From Massilia sp. HP4 (GTDB lineage Bacteria > Pseudomonadota > Gammaproteobacteria > Burkholderiales > Burkholderiaceae_D): a DNA stretch of 64,000 nt. Location of the stretch: NCBI RefSeq assembly GCF_005222695.1, contig NZ_STGG01000052.1, forward strand, positions 1 through 64,000, read 5' to 3'. Below, in pieces: positions 28,722-39,213 of the stretch (the stretch's first letter is position 1; every line of letters starts with the position of its first letter). The position numbers and the translations under genes are program-made. The notes beneath the pieces were generated by a model, which was not told where the DNA came from, searched no databases, and saw nothing but the letters and a program-made list of their open reading frames with translations.

Positions 28722-29543
28722 TCAATCGGCCGCCGGCGCCGTCCTGCGCGCCGGCAGCATCGGGTCGAGCAGCTGGCCGCCGAGCGTCGGGGCGCATGGC
28801 GTATCGGTCCCGACCTCGGCCGGCCAGTGCCTGGGCAGGTAATGGCTGCCGAACAGCCGGTCCAGGAACGGCAGGGTCGACGCGTAGTTGCGGTTGATGT
28901 GGTCGTGGCGGCTGTGGTGCCAGTGGTGGAAGGCCGGCGTCGTCACCAGCCATTCCAGTGGGCCGAGGCGCCAGCGCAGGTTGGCGTGGATGAAGAAGCC
29001 CCATACATTGCCGAGCACCAGCAGCAGCGCCGGCGTGGCGCTGCCTTCCAGGCTGGGTGTGGCCAGGCCCAGCATATACAGCGGCACCAGGCCGAACAGC
29101 CGGGTGATGACCATGTCGACCGGGTGATTGCGCGTATTGGTCAAGAAATGCATGCGCTCGGCGGTATGGTGCAGCGCATGGAAGCGCCACAGCCAGGGGA
29201 TCTCATGGCTCAGGCGATGTCCCCAATAAAAGCCGGTCTCGGCGACGACGAAGGCCAGCAGGACGCGCGCCGCCATGGGCAGCTCGGCGACGGTCGTCGT
29301 CAGCGCGGCCGGCGCCAGGTGGTGGGCGGCCGTGGCCAGCAGCGCCATCGGGATCGTCAGCAGCAGGATCGGCACCAGGCTGCTGATGAAGTAATAGGCC
29401 AGGTTGTGGCGCAGCTGGGGATTCGGCTGCTCATGGCGCATGCCGAACCAGCGCTCGAGCGGGACGAACAGGGCCGTCAGCAGCACGAGCCAGACGCAGG
29501 TGCGCGCTACGTCAACGGCGAACTCGGACAGAAATGCGTTCAT
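28722..29543 (-). CDS. Sterol desaturase / fatty-acid hydroxylase family protein
   Basis: A 273-residue integral membrane di-iron oxygenase. Histidine clusters HRLSH, HALHHTAERMHF, and AFHHWHHSRHDH fit the family's eight-His pattern. At least four hydrophobic segments flank them (WLVLLTALFVPLE, ISSLVPILLLTIPMALL, VLLAFVVAETGFYWG, ALLLVLGNVWGFFIH). NRNYASTLPFLDRLFGSHYLP near the end is a usual family feature. It acts on a membrane lipid, but the substrate is unknown; no carotenoid or hopanoid gene is nearby. It ends two bases past the transporter pseudogene. Confidence 0.88.
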   Translation of the reverse strand: MNAFLSEFAVDVARTCVWLVLLTALFVPLERWFGMRHEQPNPQLRHNLAYYFISSLVPILLLTIPMALLATAAHHLAPAALTTTVAELPMAARVLLAFVVAETGFYWGHRLSHEIPWLWRFHALHHTAERMHFLTNTRNHPVDMVITRLFGLVPLYMLGLATPSLEGSATPALLLVLGNVWGFFIHANLRWRLGPLEWLVTTPAFHHWHHSRHDHINRNYASTLPFLDRLFGSHYLPRHWPAEVGTDTPCAPTLGGQLLDPMLPARRTAPAAD

Positions 29544-29640
29544 GGGATGCTGCGGTCAAGCGATCTCGGTGGCGCCGGCGCGAACCGCGGCGCGCGATGT
29601 GCAGCGCGCCGTGGATCGGCAGGTCATGGCCTGGCCGTGC

Positions 29641-30381
29641 TTATGCCTGGCCGTTACGGCGACGGCGTGCAATGAAACCGATCATGCCGAGGCCGGCCAG
29701 CATCAGCGCGCCAGTCGCAGGCTCGGGCACTTCCGCGTGCAGTTGCACATTATCGAGCAGCATGAACGGTGGGCCACCGGAATTGGTGCGTTGCGACAGG
29801 AAGGACAGCCATTCCTCGGTGCTGGTGGCGGTGAAGTACATGGTGGCTTTTTGCCATCCGCTGAAAGCTCCTGGAGCAATGCTCAGCTTATTGGTGTCCT
29901 GCAAGGCATCGCCGAAGCCGACTTCCCACCAGACGTCAGTGTTATCGCTTTTTTTCCAGTCATACTGCTGGGCCAGCGCGTATTCAAAGGTCAGCTGGTA
30001 GGTGGTGCCGACTTCCAGGCCGTTGACGAGCTGTTTGAGCGTGCCTGGGCCATAGTCAGGGTCGGAAGCGAAGAAATTGCCGCCCGATGGGGACATGAAG
30101 AAATTATCGCCAGAACCGTTCAAGCGCATCTTGCCGCCATGTTCATGCGCGTTTTTGCCATTCATCAGGAAGTTATAGCCGCCGCTATCGCCGCCATCTT
30201 TGCTGCTGATCCAGTGATTGATCGTGACGCCGTTTTCTTCCAGGTAAGCGCCATTGACAATGTGGCTGTGGGCGATGACGTTGGCTTCGAAACCGCCATT
30301 CTTGATCAGGTTCGCGTGCGCGAGGTTGGTGGTGAAGGCGAGGACGGCAGACATGAACAGCAAAGCTGACTTGAGACGCAT
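29641..30381 (-). CDS. PEP-CTERM sorting-domain protein
   Basis: A 246-residue exported protein. An N-terminal signal peptide (LLFMSAVLAFTTNLAHA) is followed by a beta-rich body starting NLIKNGGFEANV, similar to carbohydrate-binding-like PEP-CTERM proteins. The C-terminus has the sorting signal VPEPATGALMLAGLGMIGFI followed by ARRRR. Exosortase cleaves such proteins and they are exported with exopolysaccharide. No exosortase (epsH) gene is in this window. It is more AT-rich than average for the region. Confidence 0.92.
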   Translation of the reverse strand: MRLKSALLFMSAVLAFTTNLAHANLIKNGGFEANVIAHSHIVNGAYLEENGVTINHWISSKDGGDSGGYNFLMNGKNAHEHGGKMRLNGSGDNFFMSPSGGNFFASDPDYGPGTLKQLVNGLEVGTTYQLTFEYALAQQYDWKKSDNTDVWWEVGFGDALQDTNKLSIAPGAFSGWQKATMYFTATSTEEWLSFLSQRTNSGGPPFMLLDNVQLHAEVPEPATGALMLAGLGMIGFIARRRRNGQA

Positions 30382-30908
30382 GGCGCAAGCTCCGGAATGT
30401 TAGAAAAAAAAATTGGTAAGTAAGCGCCGGCAGGTGATGGGCCGGACGGCAGGCTCGAACGGGATGGGGCCGATCCGCCAAGCGCATTAGAAATTTGATA
30501 TCGATTAATATTTCTTGCAATGGACACATTCTATCAGACACTTGCTGCTTGAAAATCAATACTCTGCGCGCAATAATATTTTCCATAAAGCAACATTTTA
30601 CAATTGCCAGCAGGAATGCCTCCCCGTATTGACGCCCAGCTGGGTGAATACTATTGAGAAATAAGGCCTGCAATGAAAAACCGTTTCGATGCTTGTCGTC
30701 GCGAAAGGTTAATTAAGCAGTGCTGGGTGCATACCGTCACGGGTGATCGAAGACGATCTGCATGCTTTAGCGGACCAATTGCTTATCACCGAAAAACAAC
30801 AGTTGGTCGCTTCATGGCCGATCCGGCGTGGATATCGGCGTGACCGACCTGGTCGCGTGGATACCCGATCAGGACTGACGACGCCCGGGCATCCTGGAAC
30901 GTATGCTC
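30382..30908. other. 527-bp intergenic region without a supported gene
   Basis: This stretch separates the PEP-CTERM gene and the diguanylate cyclase gene, both on the minus strand. The part from 30382 to about 30660 is AT-rich, with an A-run at 30403-30411 and several AATATT-type strings, and probably holds the PEP-CTERM promoter. I found no clean -35/-10 pair. From about 30660 to 30908 it returns to average GC. A 72-codon frame at 30743 there runs through the end of the cyclase gene antisense and has no similarity I recognise. Confidence 0.5.
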
Positions 30909-32330
30909 TTAATCCATCGTATCGCTATAAAACGCCTGGCCGTTCCTTCCCTGTCCCTTGATGTAATACATCGCAATATCCGCATGGCGCATCAACTCAT
31001 CGATCGTTTCTCCATCGTGGGGAAAGACCGCAATACCGATCGATGCGGAGATCAGCACCTCATGCCCGCCCAGGTCGAATGGCAGATTCAGGCATTCCAG
31101 GAATTTGTCGGCAACCAGGCGTGCGTCGTCGCGCACGTGCAGGTCGGGCAAGACCACGGTAAATTCGTCGCCGCCCTGCCGTGCCAGCGTGTCGCCCTTG
31201 CGCAGGCAGCTTTTCAGGCGGGCCGTCACTTGCAGCAGTAGTTCATCGCCCTTGTCATGACCGAGCGTATCATTGACCTGCTTGAATCGATCGAGGTCGA
31301 TGAACATCGCCGCCAACTCGGTCCGGTTGCGTTTCGATTGGAGAATCGCCTGGCCGAGCCGGTCCTTGAACAGCTGGCGGTTCGGCAGGTCGGTCAGGAC
31401 GTCATGATAGGCTTGATGAAGAATGACGGCTTCGGCCTGCTTGCGCGCCGTGATATCGCGTGCGATCCCGTAGGTGCCGAGATATCGCGGCCCGCCCTGC
31501 TCCACATGGTCGAGGTGCATGCCGATCGCATTGAGCGACACGATCATCGAGGCATCGTCGGCGGTCTCGGCATGGGGCGCATTCGGCCGGCGTGTCATGC
31601 GCAATTCGACATCGCGCGAGGCCCGATCGCCGGAACGCCTTTCGTTGAATGCATAACGCGCCCGCGCGAAGTCTTCTTCGTGCACGAGCACGGAGTAATG
31701 CTGGCCGATCAATTCGCGGCGATCATAGCCCAGCAATTGGCATGCCCGATCGTTCACGAAAGTGAATCGACCCTCGGGTTCGACCATATAAATGATATCC
31801 GGCGAGGCGTCGACCATATAGCGGTAGGTGCGCTCGGACAGTTCGAGTCTGTAAGCGATGTCGCGGTTGGTTTGCCGGAGCCGGCGCTGGGTCAGGACGT
31901 GATCGATGGTCTTGAACAGGTCTTGCTGGCTGAATGGCTTGCGCAGGAAATCGCGCGCGCCACCGCGCAAGGCGCCGATCGCGGCATCGATTCGCACGTT
32001 TCCGCTGACGATGATGACGTCGGTTTCGATGCAGTGATTGTTGATGAAGTCCATGACATGGTGGCCATCCATGTCTTCCAGGCTCAGATCTAGCAACACC
32101 AGGTCGTAGCGGGTGCGGGACAGGCATGCCAGTGCTTCGGCGCCCGAGGCTGCCGTGTCGATGTCAAAATGGCGGTGGTGGAGCAATGCCTGCAGCGATG
32201 ACAGCATGCGTGGCTCGTCGTCCACAAGCAGCAGTTTGGTGGACTGATTGGCTGCAGCAGCCGGCAAATGAACTGCAGGAAATGAATTATCGCCGAATGC
32301 GAGTTTGTTTGTTCGCGGACATAGATTCAT
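30909..32330 (-). CDS. Response regulator with PAS and GGDEF (diguanylate cyclase)
   Basis: A 473-residue cytosolic protein. The receiver (about 30-150) has LLVDDEPRM, phospho-acceptor Asp in LVLLDLSLEDMDGHH and the KP of RDFLRKPF. A PAS domain (about 165-300: MVDASPDIIYMVEPEGRFTFVNDRACQLLGY region) comes next. The GGDEF domain follows, with DVLTDLPNR, DLDRFKQVND and the intact active site RQGGDEF. RKGD lies five residues before GGDEF, which is a product-inhibition I-site. It would make cyclic di-GMP in response to a phosphorelay. No partner kinase is adjacent, and there is no EAL domain. Confidence 0.93.
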   Translation of the reverse strand: MNLCPRTNKLAFGDNSFPAVHLPAAAANQSTKLLLVDDEPRMLSSLQALLHHRHFDIDTAASGAEALACLSRTRYDLVLLDLSLEDMDGHHVMDFINNHCIETDVIIVSGNVRIDAAIGALRGGARDFLRKPFSQQDLFKTIDHVLTQRRLRQTNRDIAYRLELSERTYRYMVDASPDIIYMVEPEGRFTFVNDRACQLLGYDRRELIGQHYSVLVHEEDFARARYAFNERRSGDRASRDVELRMTRRPNAPHAETADDASMIVSLNAIGMHLDHVEQGGPRYLGTYGIARDITARKQAEAVILHQAYHDVLTDLPNRQLFKDRLGQAILQSKRNRTELAAMFIDLDRFKQVNDTLGHDKGDELLLQVTARLKSCLRKGDTLARQGGDEFTVVLPDLHVRDDARLVADKFLECLNLPFDLGGHEVLISASIGIAVFPHDGETIDELMRHADIAMYYIKGQGRNGQAFYSDTMD

Positions 32331-32509
32331 ATCTGTAGGGATGGATAGCTTACACGTTCAACGCAGCAGGTTAGTTTATGCTCACTACATTAACATGGTC
32401 ACAGAGTTTCAAATGCACATTGAAACTTCTCAAGAAGAATTGTTAACAATTTTCTTTGAGTACGATAAGGAAGGGCGAGCCAGCGTGCGATGTCTCAGCA
32501 CGGCGCAGT

Positions 32510-32540
32510 AAAAAAATAGGCCACCCGAAGGTGGCCTATT
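32510..32540 (-). terminator. Intrinsic terminator after tRNA-Ser
   Basis: An 11-bp perfect stem (AATAGGCCACC / GGTGGCCTATT) with a CGAA loop, followed on the minus strand by a run of seven T residues. It lies 10 bp past the tRNA 3' end. Confidence 0.85.
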
Positions 32541-32549
32541 TCATATTCC

Positions 32550-32640
32550 TGGCGGAGAGAGGGGGATTCGAACCCCCGGTAGGCTATGAACCTACACACG
32601 CTTTCCAGGCGTGCGACTTAAACCACTCATCCATCTCTCC
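32550..32640 (-). tRNA. tRNA-Ser (GGA anticodon)
   Basis: Read on the minus strand, a 7-bp acceptor stem (GGAGAGA / TCTCTCC), G discriminator and encoded CCA are present. The long variable arm typical of serine tRNAs is there, the T loop reads GGTTCGAATCC, and the anticodon loop is CTGGAAA with anticodon GGA, which reads UCC/UCU serine codons. Length is 91 nt with CCA. The gene has its own promoter (32676-32703) and terminator. Confidence 0.97.
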
Positions 32641-32675
32641 TGATGGGTCGACGTGGGAACCCCACGAAGCCGCCT

Positions 32676-32703
32676 ATTATAGCAAGTATTCCCAGCAGTA
32701 CAA
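32676..32703 (-). promoter_or_regulatory. Predicted promoter of tRNA-Ser
   Basis: On the minus strand TTGTAC (32703-32698) and a perfect TATAAT (32681-32676) are 16 bp apart. They are followed by a GC-rich discriminator (AGGCGGC) and then a roughly 30-base leader before the tRNA. Both features are typical of stable-RNA promoters. Confidence 0.75.
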
Positions 32704-32755
32704 GGCCGACAACGCGTCACCGACGACGCACCACACCGCAGATGGGGTTGAACGC

Positions 32756-32776
32756 GTGGATGGCTCAGCCATCCAC
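32756..32776. repeat. Short inverted repeat between tRNA-Ser and acs terminator
   Basis: GTGGATGGC and GCCATCCAC form a perfect 9-bp inverted repeat around a TCA loop. It has no T-run on either side, so it is not a standard terminator. It lies between the acs terminator and the tRNA-Ser promoter. Confidence 0.5.
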
Positions 32777-32782
32777 CCTACA

Positions 32783-32819
32783 CAAAAAAATGCCCGCCCC
32801 TCTCCCGAGTCGGCGGGCA
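32783..32819 (-). terminator. Intrinsic terminator after acs
   Basis: On the minus strand TGCCCGCC pairs with GGCGGGCA across a 13-base loop and is followed by TTTTTTT. It lies about 55 bp downstream of the acs stop codon. Confidence 0.85.
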
Positions 32820-32873
32820 AGCCTTGCGTCAGCCTTGTGGGCCGGCGCAGGCAGGTTGCTCAGGCAGTGTAGC

Positions 32874-34874
<2,001 letters not shown>

Positions 34875-35135
34875 ACTAGTCTCCATATTAATGTAGTAGG
34901 TTATGCCAGATACCATAGGGGGGCTCGCTTACTGAGCCCTTACATGGAAACCCCTGCGGCGGATCGATCGTCAAGCATTTGTCCGCTCTCTCGTGATGTT
35001 CGCCCTTATTCTAACGCCAGGCGTTGCAAAGCGTACAAGCAGCGCCCCATCCCGGCGCGTGCCCAACCTCATCGACACTCGCCGGTGTAAAATGCTGAGC
35101 TGAATTTTTTCGCATCCCCCTGGAGTTCCATCCCG

Positions 35136-35738
35136 ATGTCTGCCCTAGAACCGAGCAAGCAAATCCGCAAGCTGTCCCCATTGAGCAACCTGATCTTTGC
35201 CAGCCGCTGGCTGCAGCTGCCGCTGTACCTCGGCCTGATCCTGGCGCAATGCGTGTACGTATTCCACTTCTGGGTCGAACTCGTCGACCTGATCGGCGCC
35301 GCCATGGGCAACGTCGACTCGCTGAACCACATCATCGATGCGGTCGGCCTGTCCGGCAACCGCCCCACGCGCCTGACCGAGACCGTCATCATGCTGGTCG
35401 TGCTGGGCCTGATCGATGTCGTCATGATCTCCAACCTGTTGATCATGGTGATCGTCGGCGGCTACGAAACCTTTGTCTCGCGCATGCACCTGGAAGGCCA
35501 CCCTGACCAGCCAGAGTGGCTGTCGCACGTGAACGCGACGGTGCTCAAGACCAAGCTGGCGATGGCGATCATCGGCATCTCGTCGATCCACCTGCTCAAG
35601 ACCTTCATCAACGCCGCCAACTATGAAGAGAAGACCCTCATGTGGCAGACCCTGATCCACGTGGCTTTCCTGGTCTCGGCGCTGGCGATTTCGTGGACCG
35701 ATCGCATCACCACCATGACGCACCAAGAGAAGCATTGA
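35136..35738 (+). CDS. YqhA-type (TIGR00645) membrane protein
   Basis: A 200-residue inner-membrane protein with four helices. Diagnostic segments are LIFASRWLQLPLYLGLILAQ, MLVVLGLIDVVMISNLLIMVIVGGYETFVSR and AIIGISSIHLLKTFINA. The family is widespread in proteobacteria, its function unclear. RBS GGAG lies about ten bases before ATG 35136. Divergent from acs, and followed 62 bp later by fumarase. Confidence 0.93.
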   Translation: MSALEPSKQIRKLSPLSNLIFASRWLQLPLYLGLILAQCVYVFHFWVELVDLIGAAMGNVDSLNHIIDAVGLSGNRPTRLTETVIMLVVLGLIDVVMISNLLIMVIVGGYETFVSRMHLEGHPDQPEWLSHVNATVLKTKLAMAIIGISSIHLLKTFINAANYEEKTLMWQTLIHVAFLVSALAISWTDRITTMTHQEKH

Positions 35739-35800
35739 AGCACCCGTAACACCACAACGATAACGATACTCCGACACTCCATCACGAGAGATTTCCCACC

Positions 35801-37336
35801 ATGGCAACCGTCATTACCCAGGAAGACCTGATCGAATCCGTCGCGGCCGCGCTGCAATACATCAGCTACTACCACCCGGCCGACTATATCCAGCACCTGG
35901 CACGTGCCTACGAGACCGAGCAAAGCCCGGCCGCGAAGGATGCGATCGCCCAGATCCTGACCAACTCGCGCATGTGCGCCGAAGGCAAGCGCCCGATCTG
36001 CCAGGACACCGGCATCGTCAACGTGTTCCTGAAGGTCGGCATGGGCGTGCGCTTCGAAGGCTTCACCGGCACCGTCACCGACGCGGTCAACGAAGGCGTG
36101 CGCCGCGCGTACAACTTCGCCGACAACAAGCTGCGCGCCTCGATCGTGGCCGACCCTCACTTCGAGCGCAAGAACACCAAGGACAATACCCCGGCCGTGG
36201 TCCATATGGAACTGGTCGAAGGCGATACCGTCGACGTGAAGGTGGCCGCCAAGGGCGGCGGCTCCGAAAACAAGACCAAGTTCGTCATGCTCAACCCGTC
36301 CGACTCGCTGGTCGACTGGGTGCTCAAGACGGTGCCGCTGATGGGCGCCGGCTGGTGCCCGCCGGGCATGCTCGGCATCGGCATCGGCGGCACCGCCGAG
36401 AAGGCGATGCTGATGGCGAAAGAATCGCTGATGGAAGACATCGACATGTACGAGCTGCGCCAGCGCGGCCCGAACAATAAACTCGAAGAGCTGCGCATCG
36501 AGCTGTGCGACAAGATCAACGCGCTGGGCATCGGCGCCCAGGGCCTGGGCGGCCTGACCACCGTGCTGGACGTGAAGATCAATATGTACCCGACCCACGC
36601 GGCCTCGAAGCCGGTGGCGATGATCCCGAACTGCGCCGCTACCCGCCACGCCCACTTCGTGCTGGACGGCTCGGGCCCGGCCTATATCGAACCGCCGGCG
36701 CTGTCGACCTGGCCGGACGTGAACTGGACCCCGGACACCGAGAAGTCCAAGCGCGTCGACCTGGATACCCTGACCAAGGAAGAAGTCGCCTCCTGGAAGC
36801 CAGGCCAGACCCTCTTGCTTAACGGCAAAATGCTGACCGGCCGCGACGCCGCGCACAAGCGCATCCAGGACATGCTGGCCAAGGGCGAATCGCTGCCGGT
36901 GGACTTCACCAACCGCGTGATCTACTACGTCGGCCCGGTCGATCCGGTCGGCAGCGAAGTGGTCGGCCCAGCCGGTCCGACGACCGCCACCCGCATGGAC
37001 AAGTTCACCGACATGATGCTGGAAAAGACCGGCCTGATCTCGATGATCGGCAAGGCCGAGCGCGGCCCGGCGGCGATCGAATCGATCCAGAAGCACAAGT
37101 CGGCCTACCTGATGGCGGTCGGCGGTTCGGCCTACCTGGTCTCGAAGGCGATCAAGTCGGCGAAAGTCGTCGGCTTCGAGGACCTGGGCATGGAAGCGAT
37201 CTACGAGTTCGACGTGACCGACATGCCGGTCACCGTCGCCGTCGATTCGACCGGTACCTCGGTCCACAACACCGGCCCGAAGGAATGGTCGGCCAGGATC
37301 GAATCGCTGAAAGGCGTGCCGGTCACGGTCGCTTGA
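35801..37336 (+). CDS. fumA: Class I fumarate hydratase (iron-sulfur)
   Basis: A 511-residue two-part enzyme: an N-terminal alpha region (residues 1-~290) and a C-terminal beta region, fused as in FumA/FumB. It interconverts fumarate and malate in the citric acid cycle. Cys residues expected to hold the 4Fe-4S cluster are in RPICQDTGIV, LIPNC-type MIPNCAATRHAHF, and GAGWCPPGMLGIG. IGGTAEKAMLM and VGPAGPTTATRMDKF are family hallmarks. RBS GAGA precedes ATG 35801. murI follows 13 bp downstream and is probably co-transcribed. Confidence 0.95.
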   Translation: MATVITQEDLIESVAAALQYISYYHPADYIQHLARAYETEQSPAAKDAIAQILTNSRMCAEGKRPICQDTGIVNVFLKVGMGVRFEGFTGTVTDAVNEGVRRAYNFADNKLRASIVADPHFERKNTKDNTPAVVHMELVEGDTVDVKVAAKGGGSENKTKFVMLNPSDSLVDWVLKTVPLMGAGWCPPGMLGIGIGGTAEKAMLMAKESLMEDIDMYELRQRGPNNKLEELRIELCDKINALGIGAQGLGGLTTVLDVKINMYPTHAASKPVAMIPNCAATRHAHFVLDGSGPAYIEPPALSTWPDVNWTPDTEKSKRVDLDTLTKEEVASWKPGQTLLLNGKMLTGRDAAHKRIQDMLAKGESLPVDFTNRVIYYVGPVDPVGSEVVGPAGPTTATRMDKFTDMMLEKTGLISMIGKAERGPAAIESIQKHKSAYLMAVGGSAYLVSKAIKSAKVVGFEDLGMEAIYEFDVTDMPVTVAVDSTGTSVHNTGPKEWSARIESLKGVPVTVA

Positions 37337-37349
37337 TTCCACGAGAATC

Positions 37350-38207
37350 ATGACGCTCCCCGACGCTCCGGTTGGCATCTTCGACTCGGGCGTCGGCGGC
37401 CTCTCGGTGCTGCGCCACATCCAGGCGCAGCTGCCGCACGAACACCTGCTCTACCTGGCCGACACCGGCTTCGCCCCCTACGGCGACAAACCCGAACCGG
37501 TCGTCGTCGAACGCGTGCTGGCGATCGGCGATTTCTTGCTCGCGCAAGGCGCCAAGGCCCTGGTAGTCGCCTGCAATACCGCGACCGTCGCCGCCGTGCG
37601 CGAACTGCGCACGGCGCACCCAGGCCTGCCCATCGTCGGCGTCGAACCCGGCCTGAAGCCGGCAGCAAGCCTTTCCCGCACCGGCAAAGTCGGCGTGCTG
37701 GCCACCGAACGCACGCTGAACGGCGCCAAGTTCCTGCAATTGCGCGACCAGATCCACCTCGATTCGGGCGCCGAGTTCCTGCTGCAACCCTGCGTCGGCC
37801 TGGCCGACCAGATCGAGTTCGGCGAGCTCGACTCGACCGCCACGGGCGCCATGCTGCAACGTTTCATCCATCCTTTGCTGGCCCAGGGCGCCGACACCCT
37901 GGTGCTGGGTTGCACCCACTATCCGCTGGTGCGGGCCTCGATCGAGCGCCTGCTGAACGACGCCGGCCGGTCCGATGTGATGCTGGTCGACACCGGCGAC
38001 GCCGTGGCGCGCCAGCTGGCGCGCCTGCTCGCTGCCGGCGGCTTGCTGCGCGCGGCGCACGCCTCCCCTGCCCTGTTGTCCGGCTATACCAGCGCCAGCG
38101 CCACCGCCCTCGGCGCGGCGTTTCGCAGCCTGCTCGGCATCGAACCGCCGGTGCATGAAGTGACGATTGCCGCGCCCAACGGCTGGTCGAACGGGCGGCA
38201 GATTTAA
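37350..38207 (+). CDS. murI: Glutamate racemase
   Basis: A 285-residue cofactor-independent racemase supplying D-glutamate for peptidoglycan. The two catalytic Cys lie in VVACNTATVAA (Cys75) and VLGCTHYPLV (Cys188). The family start VGIFDSGVGGLSVLR and the YGDKP loop are present. The start codon is only 13 bp after the fumarase stop; the ribosome-binding site (ACGAGAA) is moderate. Terminal residues NGWSNGRQI are variable in the family. Confidence 0.96.
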   Translation: MTLPDAPVGIFDSGVGGLSVLRHIQAQLPHEHLLYLADTGFAPYGDKPEPVVVERVLAIGDFLLAQGAKALVVACNTATVAAVRELRTAHPGLPIVGVEPGLKPAASLSRTGKVGVLATERTLNGAKFLQLRDQIHLDSGAEFLLQPCVGLADQIEFGELDSTATGAMLQRFIHPLLAQGADTLVLGCTHYPLVRASIERLLNDAGRSDVMLVDTGDAVARQLARLLAAGGLLRAAHASPALLSGYTSASATALGAAFRSLLGIEPPVHEVTIAAPNGWSNGRQI

Positions 38208-38209
38208 AG

Positions 38210-38238
38210 TTGCACGTTTCAGATTGAGCTTATATAAT
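38210..38238 (+). promoter_or_regulatory. Predicted promoter of tRNA-His
   Basis: TTGCAC (38210-38215) and a perfect TATAAT (38233-38238) are separated by 17 bp, and the -35 box begins three bases after the murI stop codon. Transcription would begin near 38245, about 57 bases before the tRNA. Confidence 0.8.
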
Positions 38239-38300
38239 CATGCTCTGCCTCGGCAATGACGAGACAGAAAGAAGCAAATAGAGCAGTAACGTAGTTCAGT

Positions 38301-38377
38301 GGTGGCTGTAGCTCAGCTGGTAGAGTCCAGGATTGTGATTCCTGTTGTCGTGGGTTCGAGCCCCATCAGCCACCCCA
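38301..38377 (+). tRNA. tRNA-His (GTG anticodon)
   Basis: The acceptor stem GTGGCTG pairs with CAGCCAC. The extra G at 38301 (G-1) opposite the C discriminator is the tRNA-His identity element. The anticodon loop is TTGTGAT, giving GTG. The D arm (AGCTCAGCTGGTAGAG) and T loop (TTCGAGC) are normal, and CCA is encoded. Confidence 0.97.
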
Positions 38378-38390
38378 CAGAATTTCGACG

Positions 38391-38416
38391 AAAAGCCACC
38401 GCAAGGTGGCTTTTTC
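38391..38416 (+). terminator. Intrinsic terminator after tRNA-His
   Basis: AAAGCCACC pairs with GGTGGCTTT around a GCAA tetraloop, and is followed by a T-run (TTTTT). It lies 14 bp past the tRNA. Confidence 0.85.
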
Positions 38417-38625
38417 GTTTTCGCTCCCGTTCCCGCTCGCGCTCGCGCAGGTGGCGCCAGCTAGAATGGCGCTTCGGCCAGGCGTTCCGCAGCAATCCAA
38501 CAGTCACGGCGCCCAACATTGCATTGAAGCAATGCAGGAGCTATCATGGCTTGCTACCGCGATCGCCATCCTCACCGTTGACATGGCCGTTCCCTGTTGC
38601 ATTTCTCTTTAGGAAAGCGAATCCC

Positions 38626-39204
38626 ATGGCCACCCCTTCCCAGTTCGACAACGATACCTTCGCGCTGGCGCGCCAGCACCTGGCCGACTTCGTGACAGGC
38701 ACCGCGCGCCGCCTCGCGGGGCAAGGCGGAAGACTGCTCGAAGTCGGACCGCAAGAGCGTTCGCTGGTGCGGGAAAGCTTTACCAACTTCGCGGTCGACA
38801 CCTTCGACATCGTCGACACCTACCAGCCAACCCTGGTGGGCGACATCACCAAACACAACGACTTCATCGCCGACAGCACCTACGACTGCGTGGTCTGCAT
38901 GGAAGTCATCGAGCACACGCTGAACCCGTTCGAGGCGGTCAAGGAAATCCGCCGCATCCTCAAGGATGGCGGCTATCTCCTGATCTCGGCGCCGCTGAAC
39001 TGGCGCATCCATGGACCGATCCCCGACTGCTGGCGCATCACCGAACACGGCTGGAAGGCCTTGCTGCGCGACTTCGATATCGAGACCATCGACAGCCTCG
39101 AGTCACCCGGGCGCGAACTGTTCCCCATCCGCTACAACGTACTCGCCAGGTGCAACAAGACCAAGTGCATCGACGACCACGAACTGGTGTTCCGCTATAT
39201 CTGA
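38626..39204 (+). CDS. Class I SAM-dependent methyltransferase
   Basis: A 192-residue methyltransferase of the type-11/UbiE-like fold. The SAM loop is GRLLEVGPQERSLV, the acidic strand end FDIVDTYQPTLVGDIT, and motif IV is YDCVVCMEVIEHTLNPFEAVKEIRRILKDGGYLLIS (family pattern D-x-V-x-C-x-E-V-x-E-H). Similar small enzymes are common in sugar or exopolysaccharide clusters, but the substrate is not evident. RBS AGGAA lies ten bases before ATG 38626. TTGACA at 38578 may be its -35 box, with a poor -10. First gene of a three-gene operon. Confidence 0.88.
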   Translation: MATPSQFDNDTFALARQHLADFVTGTARRLAGQGGRLLEVGPQERSLVRESFTNFAVDTFDIVDTYQPTLVGDITKHNDFIADSTYDCVVCMEVIEHTLNPFEAVKEIRRILKDGGYLLISAPLNWRIHGPIPDCWRITEHGWKALLRDFDIETIDSLESPGRELFPIRYNVLARCNKTKCIDDHELVFRYI

Positions 39205-39213
39205 GGCCCCGTG

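Noticed and set aside
30743..30961. Small plus-strand frame of 72 codons
   Set aside because: It runs into the antisense of the diguanylate cyclase gene, has no ribosome-binding site and no family similarity.
38420..38460. Repeated CTCGCG/CCCGTTC micro-repeat block
   Set aside because: Short and irregular; low complexity from GC bias, not a CRISPR or tandem repeat of note.
38299..38625. N-terminal extension of the methyltransferase through the tRNA-His gene
   Set aside because: The open frame merely reads through the tRNA and its terminator; ATG 38626 with its own ribosome-binding site is the proper start.
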